Below, in pieces: positions 19,044 to 27,281 of a stretch of 64,000 bases of DNA. Each line of letters starts with the position of its first letter. Positions within the stretch are counted from its first letter, which is position 1. Source of the stretch: Bacillota bacterium (GTDB lineage Bacteria > Bacillota > Sulfobacillia > JAJZYS01 > JAJYTV01); NCBI GenBank assembly GCA_021793215.1, contig JAJYTE010000001.1, positions 144,329 to 208,328 on the forward strand, read 5' to 3'. Both the position numbers and the translations under genes were made by a program. Under the pieces are notes generated by a model, which saw nothing but the letters and a program-made list of their open reading frames with translations, did no database searches and was not told the DNA's origin.

Positions 19044-19975
19044 ACTACCTCGGCGCGGCGGAGTTGAGACATGCTCTGCCGCCGCGCCGCGCGCGCGACG
19101 CGATCGCCCGGGCCTTCGCGGAGATCGCGAACGGCAGCCTCGAGGGACCGGTACGCAGCTCCTTCGACATCGCGGAGGGGGCGTCGCTCCTAATGCCCGC
19201 CGCCTCTCGCGAGCACCTCGGGCTGAAGGTGCTGCACCTGCGCGCGCAAAACCCGGCGCGGGATTTGCCCGCGGTCATCGGTGACTTCCTGCTCTACGAT
19301 CGCGGTACCGGGGAACTTCTCGCGGTACTCGACGGCGTGGAGCTGACAGGCATCCGCACGGCGGCGCTCGCGGGCCATGCGAGCGCCCTGCTCGCGCCCG
19401 CGCCGACGGAGGTCGGCGCCATCCTCGGCGCGGGGTTTCAAGGCTACTACCAGGCGCTCGCCCTGTGCGAGGCGGTTCCCGTCCGGCTGCTGCGCGTCTG
19501 GAACCGCACGCGCGCTCGGGCAGAGCAGCTCGCCGCGCGGCTGCGGGAGGAACTGCAAGGCGTTGCGATCGAAGTCTCCGACAGCCCGCGCCACGCCGTG
19601 GAAGGCGCCCAGGCGGCGACCCTCGCGACCGCAGCGGCAGGCCCGCTGCTGCGGGCCACGGACGTCCAGGCGCCGATCCACCTGAACGCGATGGGCGCCT
19701 ACCGCCCGGACATGGCGGAACTCGCGCCAGACCTCCTCTCCCGCGCGACGCAGGTCGTGGTCGACGATCTCTCCGCGGCGCTCGCGGAGGCCGGAGACAT
19801 CCTGCAGGCGGCGGCGGCAGGGGTCATTCGCCTGGACGGCATCCAGACGCTCGCGCAGGCACGGCGCAGGCGCAGCGGCATCACCGTGTTCAAGAGCGTC
19901 GGCGCGGCAGTCTTCGACCTTGCCGTCGCGGAGGCTGCGCTCGAGGCGCAGGGACAGAGCGGGCAGCGGAGGTGA
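19040..19975 (+). CDS. Ornithine cyclodeaminase / mu-crystallin family protein
   Basis: 311 residues. Family landmarks: GLKVLHLR (Lys of the active site), ELTGIRTAALAGHAS (the conserved Arg-Thr), the NAD motif AILGAGFQGYYQAL, and VVVDDLSAALAEAGDI (catalytic Asp). Members convert ornithine to proline or reduce imines (alanine dehydrogenase, ketimine reductase). The GTG start overlaps the ureohydrolase stop (GTGA). A ureohydrolase plus an ornithine cyclodeaminase is the expected order for arginine-like degradation, but the variant metal site upstream makes the actual substrate uncertain. Confidence 0.87.
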   Translation: MNYLGAAELRHALPPRRARDAIARAFAEIANGSLEGPVRSSFDIAEGASLLMPAASREHLGLKVLHLRAQNPARDLPAVIGDFLLYDRGTGELLAVLDGVELTGIRTAALAGHASALLAPAPTEVGAILGAGFQGYYQALALCEAVPVRLLRVWNRTRARAEQLAARLREELQGVAIEVSDSPRHAVEGAQAATLATAAAGPLLRATDVQAPIHLNAMGAYRPDMAELAPDLLSRATQVVVDDLSAALAEAGDILQAAAAGVIRLDGIQTLAQARRRRSGITVFKSVGAAVFDLAVAEAALEAQGQSGQRR

Positions 19976-19980
19976 CGCGG

Positions 19981-20994
19981 GTGCCACTCGAGCGGAAACC
20001 GTACTGGCGGGAGGTTCCGCAGGAACTGAAGGACCAGATCGCGAGCACCGTCGGCGCGCCGGTGCGGCGCGCCGTCCGCGTCTTCGGCGGCTACGGGCCG
20101 AGCGCCACCTTCCGGCTCTTCCTCGCGGACGGACGCACCGCCTTCGCGAAGGGCGCCGGGCTGCGCGCGACGGAGCATCACTGGGCGGTACTGCCGCGAG
20201 AGGAGCGCGCCTACCGCGAGGTGGCAGCGATCCGGCGCTGGGCGCCGAAGTTCTACGGCGCAGTGCGCTGCGAAGGATGGCACCTCCTGCTGCTCGAGGA
20301 TCTCCACGGCGCCACCTGGGTTCCGCCGTGGACCGAGGCGCTCGCTGCGCGGGCCGTGGAGGAGATCGCCGCCCTGCACATCGCATGCGCCTCTTTCTCC
20401 GAGACGCTGGAACTGCACCGCTTCTTAGCCGACGACTTCGCCGGCTGCTGGGCGAGTCTCGCGCCGGAGGCGCCCGATCGCGAAGGCTTCCTGCAGCTAT
20501 TCGGGCCCCGGAGGGAGGAGGCGAGCCGGTGGCTCGACGTGGCGCTGCCCACGCTGGCCGCGCACGCGGCGCTGCTCGCGCGTGGGGACCAGCCGATGGG
20601 CGCCATCCACGCCGACATCCGTTCGGACAACCTGGCCTTCCGCGGTGAAGACCTGGTGCTGTTCGACTGGGCGGACCTGAGCTACGGCCCCCTCGCGGCC
20701 GACATCGCCGGGTTCCTTCCGAGCCTTGCGGCCGAGGGCGGCCCTGCGACAGCGGATATGGCAGAGCGCTACTGCGCCGCGCTCGCGCGCGGGGGCGTCG
20801 AGATGCCGCTGTGGGCGCTGCATGGGGCCGCTTCCGCAATCGCAGGCTACTTCGCGTCGCGCGCCGGCCGTCCTCCGGCCGCTGGCCTTCCCCGGTTGCG
20901 CGCAGTGCAGCGCCAGCAGCTCTCGGCCGCGTTGCCCTGGATCGCGGGTGCAGCGAAACTGCCGCCCCCGCCGGCCGTTCCCCGCTACGGCTGA
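19981..20994 (+). CDS. Aminoglycoside phosphotransferase-like (APH) kinase
   Basis: About 337 residues with the APH/choline-kinase fold. The catalytic loop is AIHADIRSDNLAF (HxDxxxxN) and the metal-binding Asp is in LVLFDWADLSYGPLAADIAGF. LLLLEDLHGATW is the hinge region. The GTG at 19981 has GGAGGTGA at ideal spacing; the long track ORF from 19465 is an open shadow of the cyclodeaminase gene. Position at the end of the transporter operon suggests that it phosphorylates a small-molecule substrate or intermediate of the pathway rather than an antibiotic; this is inference. Confidence 0.85.
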   Translation: MPLERKPYWREVPQELKDQIASTVGAPVRRAVRVFGGYGPSATFRLFLADGRTAFAKGAGLRATEHHWAVLPREERAYREVAAIRRWAPKFYGAVRCEGWHLLLLEDLHGATWVPPWTEALAARAVEEIAALHIACASFSETLELHRFLADDFAGCWASLAPEAPDREGFLQLFGPRREEASRWLDVALPTLAAHAALLARGDQPMGAIHADIRSDNLAFRGEDLVLFDWADLSYGPLAADIAGFLPSLAAEGGPATADMAERYCAALARGGVEMPLWALHGAASAIAGYFASRAGRPPAAGLPRLRAVQRQQLSAALPWIAGAAKLPPPPAVPRYG

Positions 20995-21007
20995 GCGGCC
21001 TGCGTCG

Positions 21008-21277
21008 CTAGGAGTGGGCGTGGGACGGGACGAACACGAAGCCGATCAGTACCACCAGCAGTAGGAACACCCCGACGCCGATGTAGAGGGCGCCGCCGCC
21101 GCGGTTCTCACCATTGCGGTTCACGCCAACGGAGATGAATAATGCCGCCAGTGACAGCTCCACCCATCCTGTGAAGTGGAAGCGACTCTGCGGCGGTACG
21201 AAGACCACCTCTGCGATGATGAGTGCGATCGTCGTCAGGGCGAACACGCGGGTCCCGAGCTTGGCGAACTGGTTCAC
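21008..21277 (-). CDS. Small membrane protein of unknown function
   Basis: 89 residues with three predicted membrane helices (VFALTTIALIIAEVVFVP, VELSLAALFISVGVN, LYIGVGVFLLLVVLIGFVFVP) and a short hydrophilic GENRGGG loop. GTG start with GGAAGTGATG upstream. I recognise no family. It is monocistronic and convergent with the APH-like kinase gene. Confidence 0.6.
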   Translation of the reverse strand: MNQFAKLGTRVFALTTIALIIAEVVFVPPQSRFHFTGWVELSLAALFISVGVNRNGENRGGGALYIGVGVFLLLVVLIGFVFVPSHAHS

Positions 21278-21377
21278 ACCATCACTTCCTGCTTAGGGAC
21301 ATCGGGTTCAGTGAGACTGTAGTTCCTGCGCAAGCGCTCATCTCCTGCGCAGGGAAGAAGAAGATGGCAGCAACCGA

Positions 21378-21410
21378 CACGGAGCGCCCCGCAACGCGGG
21401 GCGCTCCGTG
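21378..21410 (-). terminator. Terminator of the sigma/anti-sigma operon
   Basis: CACGGAGCGCCCCGC-AAC-GCGGGGCGCTCCGTG is a perfect 15-bp hairpin, starting 11 nt past the anti-sigma stop on the minus strand. A pyrimidine-rich stretch (CATCTTCTTCTTCCC) follows slightly further on. The 21278-21377 stretch between this hairpin and the membrane-protein gene holds nothing I recognise. Confidence 0.75.
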
Positions 21411-21420
21411 CGAAGGATTC

Positions 21421-21993
21421 TCAGGGCGCGATCGACTGGATCGAGGCTGCCTCGATGTTGCCGTTCGCCTGTGCGATCCCCCGGACGATCACGGCGGAGC
21501 CAACGGGGAAGTCCTTTGCCGGCACGCCGCTCGGAAGGTCGATGCGCACCTTGCCCACGCCGACGCGCAGCGTCAGCTGGCCGGTTCCCTCCGCCACGAC
21601 GAACCCCTGAAGGGCGGTGTAGACCGGGGCGACTTGCCCGGTCTGCTGCGGCAGTCCGGCGGCGAACGCGTTGACGCCGGCGGACGGTTGGATCGGCGAG
21701 GGGGTATCTCCCACGAGGCGGGGGGAAGCGACGACCCCCAGGATGACCGCTGCCGCTGCGAGTGCGGCGTAGCGCAGCGGACGGCGCGCCGGGCGCACCG
21801 GGGCAGCGGCGATGCTCGGTGCGACCGCCGCGAAGTGGCTGCGCAACTCGGCGCCGAGCGAAAGATCTTCGTGCAACCGTCCACGGCATGCCGCGCAGTC
21901 GACGAGGTGCGCTTCCAGGCGCTCTGCGAGCGCCGGCGCGAGTTCGCCGTCCGCGTATCGGGAGATCAACAGCCCGCCGACGTGCCTTGCCAT
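21421..21993 (-). CDS. Anti-sigma factor with zinc-finger (zf-HC2) domain
   Basis: 190 residues. The N-terminal HxxxCxxC zinc-binding anti-sigma motif is seen as LEAHLVDCAACRGRL with the preceding helix LLISRYADGELAPALAERL. A single membrane helix (LRYAALAAAAVILGVVASPRL) follows, then an extracytoplasmic domain ending in VIVRGIAQANGNIEAASIQSI, which resembles small beta-barrel DUF5666-like domains. It would hold the ECF sigma factor at the membrane until a signal. The ATG overlaps the sigma stop by one base (TGATG). Confidence 0.87.
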   Translation of the reverse strand: MARHVGGLLISRYADGELAPALAERLEAHLVDCAACRGRLHEDLSLGAELRSHFAAVAPSIAAAPVRPARRPLRYAALAAAAVILGVVASPRLVGDTPSPIQPSAGVNAFAAGLPQQTGQVAPVYTALQGFVVAEGTGQLTLRVGVGKVRIDLPSGVPAKDFPVGSAVIVRGIAQANGNIEAASIQSIAP

Positions 21994-22562
21994 CAGACTT
22001 GCCTGCCCTTCCCTTCGTCGAGCGCCTGGCGCAACCTCTCTTTGGCCCGGTAGAGCCACGTTGCGACGGTTCCCTCGGTAGTGCCCAGTTCCTGCGCGAT
22101 CTCGCGGTAGGAAAGCTCCTGCGCGAAGCGCAGCGCCAGCATGCGTCGGTCGTGCTCGGACAGAGTCCGCAGCGCCCGGGAGATCTCCGCCTGCCGCTCG
22201 CCGCGCAGTACGCTCCCCTCTGGGGTAGGCGACTCGTCCGGACTGTCGTGCAGCGCTTCATCGAACTGCACCTGCGCGAGGCGCCGGCGTTTGAAGCCGT
22301 CGCGCAACTGGTTGACTGCGATCTGGCGCAGCCAGCCGAAGAAGCGCTCACCCTCCCGCAGGTGGCCGATCGCCTCGAACGCCTTCGCCCAAGTGGTCTG
22401 GGCGAGTTCCTGCGCTGCCTCGGGGTCGGACGTCAACGCCGTGCACAGCCGCAACAGCTGCAGCTCGTAACGCTCGACGAGTGCGCCAAAGGCGGGCGCG
22501 TCCTGACGCTGGGCGCGGCCCACGAGTTCCTTGTCGCTCAGGTTGGCTAGGTTTTGGATCAA
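21993..22562 (-). CDS. ECF-type RNA polymerase sigma factor
   Basis: 189 residues. Region 2: AFGALVERYELQLLRLCTALTSDPEAAQELAQTTWAKAFEAI...FFGWLRQIAVNQLRDGFKRR. Region 4: ALRTLSEHDRRMLALRFAQELSYREIAQELGTTEGTVATWLYRAKERLRQAL. TTG start at 22562 with GGAGGGACA upstream; the track ORF extends into the promoter. It directs RNA polymerase to a TGAAAC/CGTC-type promoter, one copy of which lies just upstream of its own gene. Confidence 0.92.
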   Translation of the reverse strand: MIQNLANLSDKELVGRAQRQDAPAFGALVERYELQLLRLCTALTSDPEAAQELAQTTWAKAFEAIGHLREGERFFGWLRQIAVNQLRDGFKRRRLAQVQFDEALHDSPDESPTPEGSVLRGERQAEISRALRTLSEHDRRMLALRFAQELSYREIAQELGTTEGTVATWLYRAKERLRQALDEGKGRQV

Positions 22563-22597
22563 ACCCGCCTGTCCCTCCAAAGAACCGCTGCAACAAC

Positions 22598-22626
22598 TAA
22601 GACGAATGGAACGCCAAGTTGTTTCA
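22598..22626 (-). promoter_or_regulatory. ECF-type autoregulatory promoter
   Basis: On the minus strand TGAAAC (22626-22621) is followed after 16 nt by CGTCTTA (22604-22598), the classic -35/-10 arrangement of Bacillus ECF sigma promoters (TGAAAC-N16-CGTMTA). It lies about 36 nt upstream of the sigma start codon. The remaining 22627-22869 stretch before the SIMPL gene shows no second copy that I can find. Confidence 0.7.
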
Positions 22627-22869
22627 GGGGGATGTGGCAACGCGCGCGAAAGTCCTGCGCGAGGCCCGACGAGGTAGTTCCCTCCGCGGCGGATCGATCC
22701 CTGCCCGGGGCCGTGCGGGGCCCTCGCTGCCAGATGTTCGCCTGGGATTGCAGATTTCGACAAGGAGCTCGTCACAGGGACATGGAACCGGTGTACGGTG
22801 AGGTGCCGGGCTCACGCCGCTGGCGGACAAGGCGCGGGGGGAACTCTCAAGGAAGAGGAGATCGATCCG

Positions 22870-23622
22870 ATGCGCGACTGGAACTGGCCGTCGTCCGTTG
22901 CCGCACTGATTCTCGGCGCCGCCCTCGTCGTCGGGACACTGATCACCGCGCAGACCATCAACTACGTGAAGACTTTCAACACATCCCTACTGAACGTGAC
23001 CGGCACCGCCCAGGAGATCGTCACGTCCGACGAGGTGGAGTGGGACGGGAGCTTCACCACGACGGCAGCGCTCGCAGACATGCAGGCCGGCTACGCCCAG
23101 ATGGCCAAGGACCAGGCCGCCGTCCTCGGCTACCTGCGAAAGAGCGGCGTGCCCGCGACGGCCGTCACCTTCTCGCCCGTCACTCAGTCGTTGAACTACG
23201 TCGACTGCAAGGCCAGTCCCGCCGCCTGCAACACGTACGGGCCGGACGTCTACCAGCTCACCGAGAACGTCCGGGTGCAGTCGCCGGACGTGCAGAAGAT
23301 CACCGGACTCGCGCAGAGCACCGCCGCGCTGGTGCAGCTCGGAGTGCCGTTCTCCACGCAGGCGCTGAACTACTACTACACCAAGCTGCAGCAGCTTCGG
23401 CCGAAGCTGCTCGCGTCGGCGACGCGCGACGCCCAGAACCGGGCGAAGCGCATCACGGCCAGCGTGGGCGGCAGCGTCGGGCAGCTCGTCTCCATGACGG
23501 AGGAACCGTTCGAGGTGACTCCCGTCGACTCGGCCCAGGTCTCGAACGGCGGGCTTTACGACACGAGCACGATTCGAAAGCAGGTTACGGCCATCGTGCA
23601 GGCCACGTTCCGGCTGCCCTAG
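22870..23622 (+). CDS. SIMPL (DUF541) domain protein, membrane-anchored
   Basis: 250 residues. A short cytoplasmic stretch and one N-terminal helix (SVAALILGAALVVGTLITAQTINYV) anchor an extracytoplasmic SIMPL domain: LLNVTGTAQEIVTSDEVEWDGSF, the central VRVQSPDVQKITGLAQSTAALVQLGVPF, and the helical ASATRDAQNRAKRITASVGGSVGQLVSM. SIMPL proteins (BP26/OMP28-like) form oligomeric channel-like or ring assemblies, function unclear. The ATG at 22870 follows AAGGAAGAGGAG. It is divergent from the ECF sigma operon, suggesting an envelope-stress link. Confidence 0.85.
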   Translation: MRDWNWPSSVAALILGAALVVGTLITAQTINYVKTFNTSLLNVTGTAQEIVTSDEVEWDGSFTTTAALADMQAGYAQMAKDQAAVLGYLRKSGVPATAVTFSPVTQSLNYVDCKASPAACNTYGPDVYQLTENVRVQSPDVQKITGLAQSTAALVQLGVPFSTQALNYYYTKLQQLRPKLLASATRDAQNRAKRITASVGGSVGQLVSMTEEPFEVTPVDSAQVSNGGLYDTSTIRKQVTAIVQATFRLP

Positions 23623-23638
23623 GTTCGGCCGAAGGCGC

Positions 23639-23681
23639 CGAGGGCAGGGCGCCAGCCGCTTGGCATTGCGTCCTGCCCTCG
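23639..23681. terminator. Convergent-gene hairpin
   Basis: CGAGGGCAGG pairs with CCTGCCCTCG across a 23-nt loop that can itself fold. It lies between the SIMPL gene and the convergent SASP gene. Moderate support because the loop is large. Confidence 0.45.
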
Positions 23682-23719
23682 ATGGCTCTTCGGCGACGAT
23701 TCGAGGCGTGCTGCGTGCC

Positions 23720-23941
23720 CTAGTCCGCGGTGCCGTCCTGCTGCGCGTCCTCGGCGAGTGCCTGCTCGCCACGCTCGACCAGACGCTTCACCATGTTGCC
23801 GCCGACCTTGCCGAGTTGTCGCGCCGTGAGGTCGCCGTTGTCGCCGTCCTCCTCGAGCGGCACGTCGACGTCGTCCGCCACCTCGAACTTGAGGTCCTCC
23901 ATCGCTTCTTCTCGGTCCTCGCGATCCTTGTCGTCCGGCAT
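23720..23941 (-). CDS. Small acid-soluble spore protein, alpha/beta type
   Basis: 73 residues. DLKFEVADDVDVPL corresponds to the germination-protease site region (FE-(I/V)A), and NGDLTARQLGKVGGNMVKRLVERGEQAL matches the DNA-binding C-terminal half of alpha/beta SASPs (NGDLTxxxxGxVGGxMVKRMIExxE). These proteins coat and protect DNA in the dormant spore and are degraded at germination. The start is the ATG at 23941 or 23947, just after AAGGGGGCG. Unusual features are the acidic segments on both ends (DKDREDREEAMED; LEEDGD; AEDAQQDGTAD). It is good evidence that the organism forms endospores. Confidence 0.85.
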   Translation of the reverse strand: MPDDKDREDREEAMEDLKFEVADDVDVPLEEDGDNGDLTARQLGKVGGNMVKRLVERGEQALAEDAQQDGTAD

Positions 23942-24033
23942 CTGCATCGCCCCCTTCAAGGGGAGTCTTCCCGTTCGGACACGGAGATCCGCGCGCTTCC
24001 CGGCGTGGGAGTCGCCAACGCGCCCCGCAGGGC

Positions 24034-24039
24034 GTATAC
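24034..24039 (+). promoter_or_regulatory. -10 element of the tRNA-Glu gene
   Basis: TATACT lies 10 nt before the first base of the tRNA. No clear -35 hexamer is visible upstream. Confidence 0.45.
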
Positions 24040-24049
24040 TGCATTTGTT

Positions 24050-24125
24050 GGCCCCATGGTCTAGAGGCCTAGGACACCACTCTTTCAAGGTGGGAACACG
24101 GGTTCGAATCCCGTTGGGGCCACCA
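24050..24125 (+). tRNA. tRNA-Glu (anticodon TTC)
   Basis: 76-nt cloverleaf. Acceptor GGCCCCA/TGGGGCC, D arm GTCTAGAGGCCTAGGAC, anticodon stem CCACT/GGTGG with loop CTTTCAA (anticodon TTC), T arm ACGGGTTCGAATCCCGT, discriminator A and an encoded CCA. The T loop TTCGAAT is canonical. It is read as a single-gene unit with its own terminator. Confidence 0.97.
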
Positions 24126-24133
24126 GGATTTCC

Positions 24134-24158
24134 CGGCGCGGGCGAGATGCCCGCGCCG
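24134..24158 (+). terminator. Terminator of tRNA-Glu
   Basis: CGGCGCGGGC-GAGAT-GCCCGCGCCG followed by TTTGC, a perfect 10-bp stem 9 nt past the tRNA 3' end. Confidence 0.75.
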
Positions 24159-24185
24159 TTTGCATTGCCCTGTCGAAACCCGCCA

Positions 24186-24230
24186 TTGACTTGGCAGATC
24201 TTCTAAGACGATTCTTAACTACCTACGTTA
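24186..24230 (+). promoter_or_regulatory. Promoter/operator region of the MarR-efflux operon
   Basis: An unusually AT-rich stretch in a GC-rich genome. TTGACT (24186-24191) is a good -35 hexamer; the expected -10 position is imperfect. Downstream TAAC-TACCTAC-GTTA (24216-24230) is an interrupted inverted repeat, a plausible MarR dimer site. The exact boundaries are uncertain. Confidence 0.4.
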
Positions 24231-24261
24231 CTATCTAAACGATCGCAAGGAGGACCATCAT

Positions 24262-24720
24262 TTGGCAGCCCACCAGACCGACGACATCCTCTCCGATCTC
24301 TTCCGCCTGTTCGGCTTGATGCGCAGGGCGATGCGGGACGGGGGCGTCGAAGGGCTCGGTCCGAGCCACCACATGGTCCTGATGCGGCTTCGGGAGAATC
24401 CCGGCAAGGACAGCCTGCATCAGCACGGCCCGAGTCGCATCACCGAACTCGCGCAGTTTCTTCACCTCACGCCTGCCGCGATCACGCAGATCGTGACGGA
24501 GCTCGAGGCCAGGGGGCTCGTCGCGCGCCAACGCAGCGAGAAGGACCGCCGAGCCGTCGTCGTCCAGCTGACGCAGTCAGGAAGGGAGCGCATGGAGGCG
24601 CAGCGCGCGCGCCGGCGCGAGGTGGTTGAGCAGATCCTCGGCAACCTCCCGGAGGAGGACCGGCGCGAACTCGCCCGTATCCTGCGCGACATCGCGGAGT
24701 CCCATCCGATGGCGGAGTAG
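24262..24720 (+). CDS. MarR-family transcriptional regulator
   Basis: 152 residues with the MarR winged helix: ITELAQFLHLTPAAITQIVTELEARGLVARQRSEKDRRAVVVQLTQSGRERM, flanked by the N- and C-terminal dimerisation helices. TTG start at 24262 with AAGGAGG upstream. It is the first gene before the efflux adaptor (22-nt gap), so it most likely represses the operon and is released by a drug-like ligand or oxidant. Confidence 0.92.
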   Translation: MAAHQTDDILSDLFRLFGLMRRAMRDGGVEGLGPSHHMVLMRLRENPGKDSLHQHGPSRITELAQFLHLTPAAITQIVTELEARGLVARQRSEKDRRAVVVQLTQSGRERMEAQRARRREVVEQILGNLPEEDRRELARILRDIAESHPMAE

Positions 24721-24742
24721 CGAGTTTGAAAGGAAGTGCGCT

Positions 24743-26551
24743 GTGCGTCGATTCGGCACGGTAGTCGTCATCGTCTTGGTCATCGCCCTGGTTGGATTCT
24801 TCGGGTTGCGCCTCGCGCGCGGGAGCGGCAAGGCGGCTGCTCCCCAGGTGGCCTACGCGGCGGCGCACTACGGCAACCTGTTCGTGAATGTCACCGGAAA
24901 CGGCACGGTCCAGGCGGCGACCTCGCTGAACGTTTCGGCCCAGCAGAACGGCACGATCACCTCGGTGCCTGTGCACCTCGGTGAGCAGGTGAGCAATGGC
25001 CAACTGCTCGCGACCGTCAGCGACAACGGATCGCTGCAGACGCAGCTCCTGCAGGCGCAGGCTCAGCTCACGTCGGACGAGGCCTCACTGACCTCGCTCG
25101 TCTCGCCAACGCCCCCGACGGCGGCGCAGATCTCGGCCCAGCAGGAGAAGGTGCAGGCCGACACCCAGCGCATCGCGTCGGACCAGCAGGCCATCCAGAA
25201 CCTGACGGTCACCGCGCCGTTCTCCGGCGTCATCGCCACGATGAACGTCTCGCAGGGGCAATCGGTTGGTGCGGGCACGTCGCTCTTTGAGATCGTCAAC
25301 CCGTCGGACGTTGAGATCGACGCGAGCTTCCCCTCGATCAACCTTCAAAACGCCTTCGTCGGCGAGGGAGCCCAGGCCACGGTGGCGGGCATCGGTACGC
25401 TGAACACGACGGTGAAGAGCATCGGGCTGATCTCGGACGGTAGCGGCAAAACGGGTCCACTGTACCCGGTGACCCTGAGCGTGCAGAGTCCACCGGGCGG
25501 ATTGCGCGCGGGGATGCCGGTCACGGTCAGCATCCCGAACGCCTACACCTACGCGCAGGGCACCATCGCGTTCCCGCAAACGGAGAACATCACGGCCCAG
25601 ACCTCCGGCACGGTCGCGTCGATCGACCAGGCGCTTGGCAGCTCTGTGAGCAACGGGGCAACGGTCCTTACGATCTCCGCGCCCTCGCTCACGACGCAGC
25701 TCACATCGGACGAGTCGGCGCTGTCGAGCGACGAGAATACCCTCAGTCAGCTGCAGCACCCGACGCCTCCCTCCCAGAGTCAGGTGACGTCTGACAAGGC
25801 GCGCATCGCGGTGGATCGCCAGAGCGTTGCGAACGCGCAGCAGGCACTGTCGCAGCTCAACGTCACGAGTCCCATCTCCGGCATCCTCACGGCGGTGAAC
25901 GCCCAGGTTGGTGAGAGCACTAGCAGCGCTGGCTCCTCCTCCTCGTCGTCCTCGACGTCGGTTTCCTCGGCGCTGTTCGCGGTGGAGAACCCGAACACGC
26001 TGCAGGTCGCGGTTCCGATCGACGAGCTCTCGATCGCCCAGGTAAAGGTCGGGCAGCGGGCCATCGTGACGGCGAACGCGCTGCCTGGACAGGAGTTCCC
26101 GGGCACGGTCGCCGTGATCGCGCCGGCCGGCGTGAACAGTTCCGGTGTCGCGAACTTCAGCGTGACGATCTCGGTCGCGAACCCCGGGAAGCTGCTTGCC
26201 GGCATGTCGGCCAACGTGTCGATCCAGGTCGCGCAGGTGCAGCACGCCCTGCTGATCCCGGTCGAGGCCGTCACCGGAAGCGGGACGCACGCGATCGTCC
26301 GCGTGCACACGAGCAAGGGAGATCGGTTGCAGCAGGTGTCGGTCGGCCTCTCGAACGACGTGAGCGCGCAAGTGCTCTCTGGCCTCAGCGCGGGGCAGCA
26401 GGTCGTGACGGCGACTGTCTCCTCCAGCACATCGGGCGGGCTCGGGTTCGGCGGCGGTGGCGGCGGCTTCCAGCGGAAGGTCGGCGGCGCTGGCGGTGGT
26501 GGCACTGGCGGCAGTGGCACGGGTGGCGGTGGCGGCGCGGGTGGGAACTGA
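24743..26551 (+). CDS. HlyD/MacA-type efflux adaptor, internally duplicated
   Basis: 602 residues, about 1.5 times the usual MacA length. N-terminal anchor (FGTVVVIVLVIALVGFFGLRLA). Two similar modules follow. Module 1: lipoyl half (about 48-95), coiled hairpin (98-153, with SPTPP turn), LTVTAPFSGVIATMNVSQGQSVG, beta-barrel to about 265. Module 2: lipoyl half (about 278-312), hairpin (315-372, with HPTPP turn), LNVTSPISGILTAVNAQVGES, barrel and membrane-proximal domain to about 557. A Ser run (393-408) and a Gly-rich tail (GGGGTGGSGTGGGG) complete it. GTG start after AAAGGAAG. In a monoderm such adaptors sit outside the membrane next to the ABC permease. Confidence 0.88.
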   Translation: MRRFGTVVVIVLVIALVGFFGLRLARGSGKAAAPQVAYAAAHYGNLFVNVTGNGTVQAATSLNVSAQQNGTITSVPVHLGEQVSNGQLLATVSDNGSLQTQLLQAQAQLTSDEASLTSLVSPTPPTAAQISAQQEKVQADTQRIASDQQAIQNLTVTAPFSGVIATMNVSQGQSVGAGTSLFEIVNPSDVEIDASFPSINLQNAFVGEGAQATVAGIGTLNTTVKSIGLISDGSGKTGPLYPVTLSVQSPPGGLRAGMPVTVSIPNAYTYAQGTIAFPQTENITAQTSGTVASIDQALGSSVSNGATVLTISAPSLTTQLTSDESALSSDENTLSQLQHPTPPSQSQVTSDKARIAVDRQSVANAQQALSQLNVTSPISGILTAVNAQVGESTSSAGSSSSSSSTSVSSALFAVENPNTLQVAVPIDELSIAQVKVGQRAIVTANALPGQEFPGTVAVIAPAGVNSSGVANFSVTISVANPGKLLAGMSANVSIQVAQVQHALLIPVEAVTGSGTHAIVRVHTSKGDRLQQVSVGLSNDVSAQVLSGLSAGQQVVTATVSSSTSGGLGFGGGGGGFQRKVGGAGGGGTGGSGTGGGGGAGGN

Positions 26552-26552
26552 C

Positions 26553-27281
26553 ATGTCGGACGTCATCCGCGTAGAGCATCTGCAGCGCGTCTACCACCTG
26601 GGGACGGTCGATGTCCCCGCCCTGCGCGACATCGACTTCGCCATCCCCGAGGGACAGATGGTCGCGATCATGGGCCCGTCGGGGTCGGGCAAGTCCACTC
26701 TCCTGAACCTGCTCGGGTGCCTGGACCGGCCCTCCGGTGGACGGTACCTGCTCGCAGGGGAGGACGTAGGGCGCAAGAACGATGACGAACTCGCCACAGT
26801 GCGTAACGCGCGCATCGGCTTCGTCTTCCAGAACTACAACTTGCTGCCGCAGCTGACGGCGCTCGAGAACGTCGAACTCCCGCTCGTCTACCGTGGATTG
26901 CCCGCCACGAAGCGGCGGCGCATGGCGGAAGCGGCACTGGCGTCTGTCGGCTTGACGGACCGCAAGGGACACAGGCCCTTGGAACTCTCCGGCGGCCAGC
27001 AACAGCGCGTCGGAGTCGCCAGGGCGCTCGCGGGCGAGCCCGACGTGATCCTGGCCGACGAGCCGACGGGCAACCTCGACTCGGTGTCGGGGCAGGAGGT
27101 GCTGCGCCTCTTCCTGGAGCTGCACCGCTCCGGCAGGACGATCATCATCGTCACGCACGACGATGACGTCGCGACCTACACCGAACGCACGATCCACCTG
27201 CGCGACGGGGTCGTCGTGTCGGATGGAGAGGTTCCGCCGGAGCAGCGCCGCGGTCTGGACGACGAGAGGGGGGCTTCCTGA
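26553..27281 (+). CDS. MacB/LolD-type ABC transporter ATPase
   Basis: 242 residues: Walker [25 protein letters not shown] loop [22 protein letters not shown], signature [15 protein letters not shown], Walker [17 protein letters not shown] and the switch His in [11 protein letters not shown]. This is the LolD/MacB/FtsE-like type that works with FtsX-fold permeases. The ATG is 1 nt after the adaptor stop; the track ORF extends upstream only as an open frame. Confidence 0.93.
   Translation: MSDVIRVEHLQRVYHLGTVDVPALRDIDFAIPEGQMVAIMGPSGSGKSTLLNLLGCLDRPSGGRYLLAGEDVGRKNDDELATVRNARIGFVFQNYNLLPQLTALENVELPLVYRGLPATKRRRMAEAALASVGLTDRKGHRPLELSGGQQQRVGVARALAGEPDVILADEPTGNLDSVSGQEVLRLFLELHRSGRTIIIVTHDDDVATYTERTIHLRDGVVVSDGEVPPEQRRGLDDERGAS

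Noticed and set aside
19465-20994. 509-codon version of the APH-like kinase
   Set aside because: The first 172 codons lie out of frame within the cyclodeaminase gene; the GTG at 19981 has the ribosome site.
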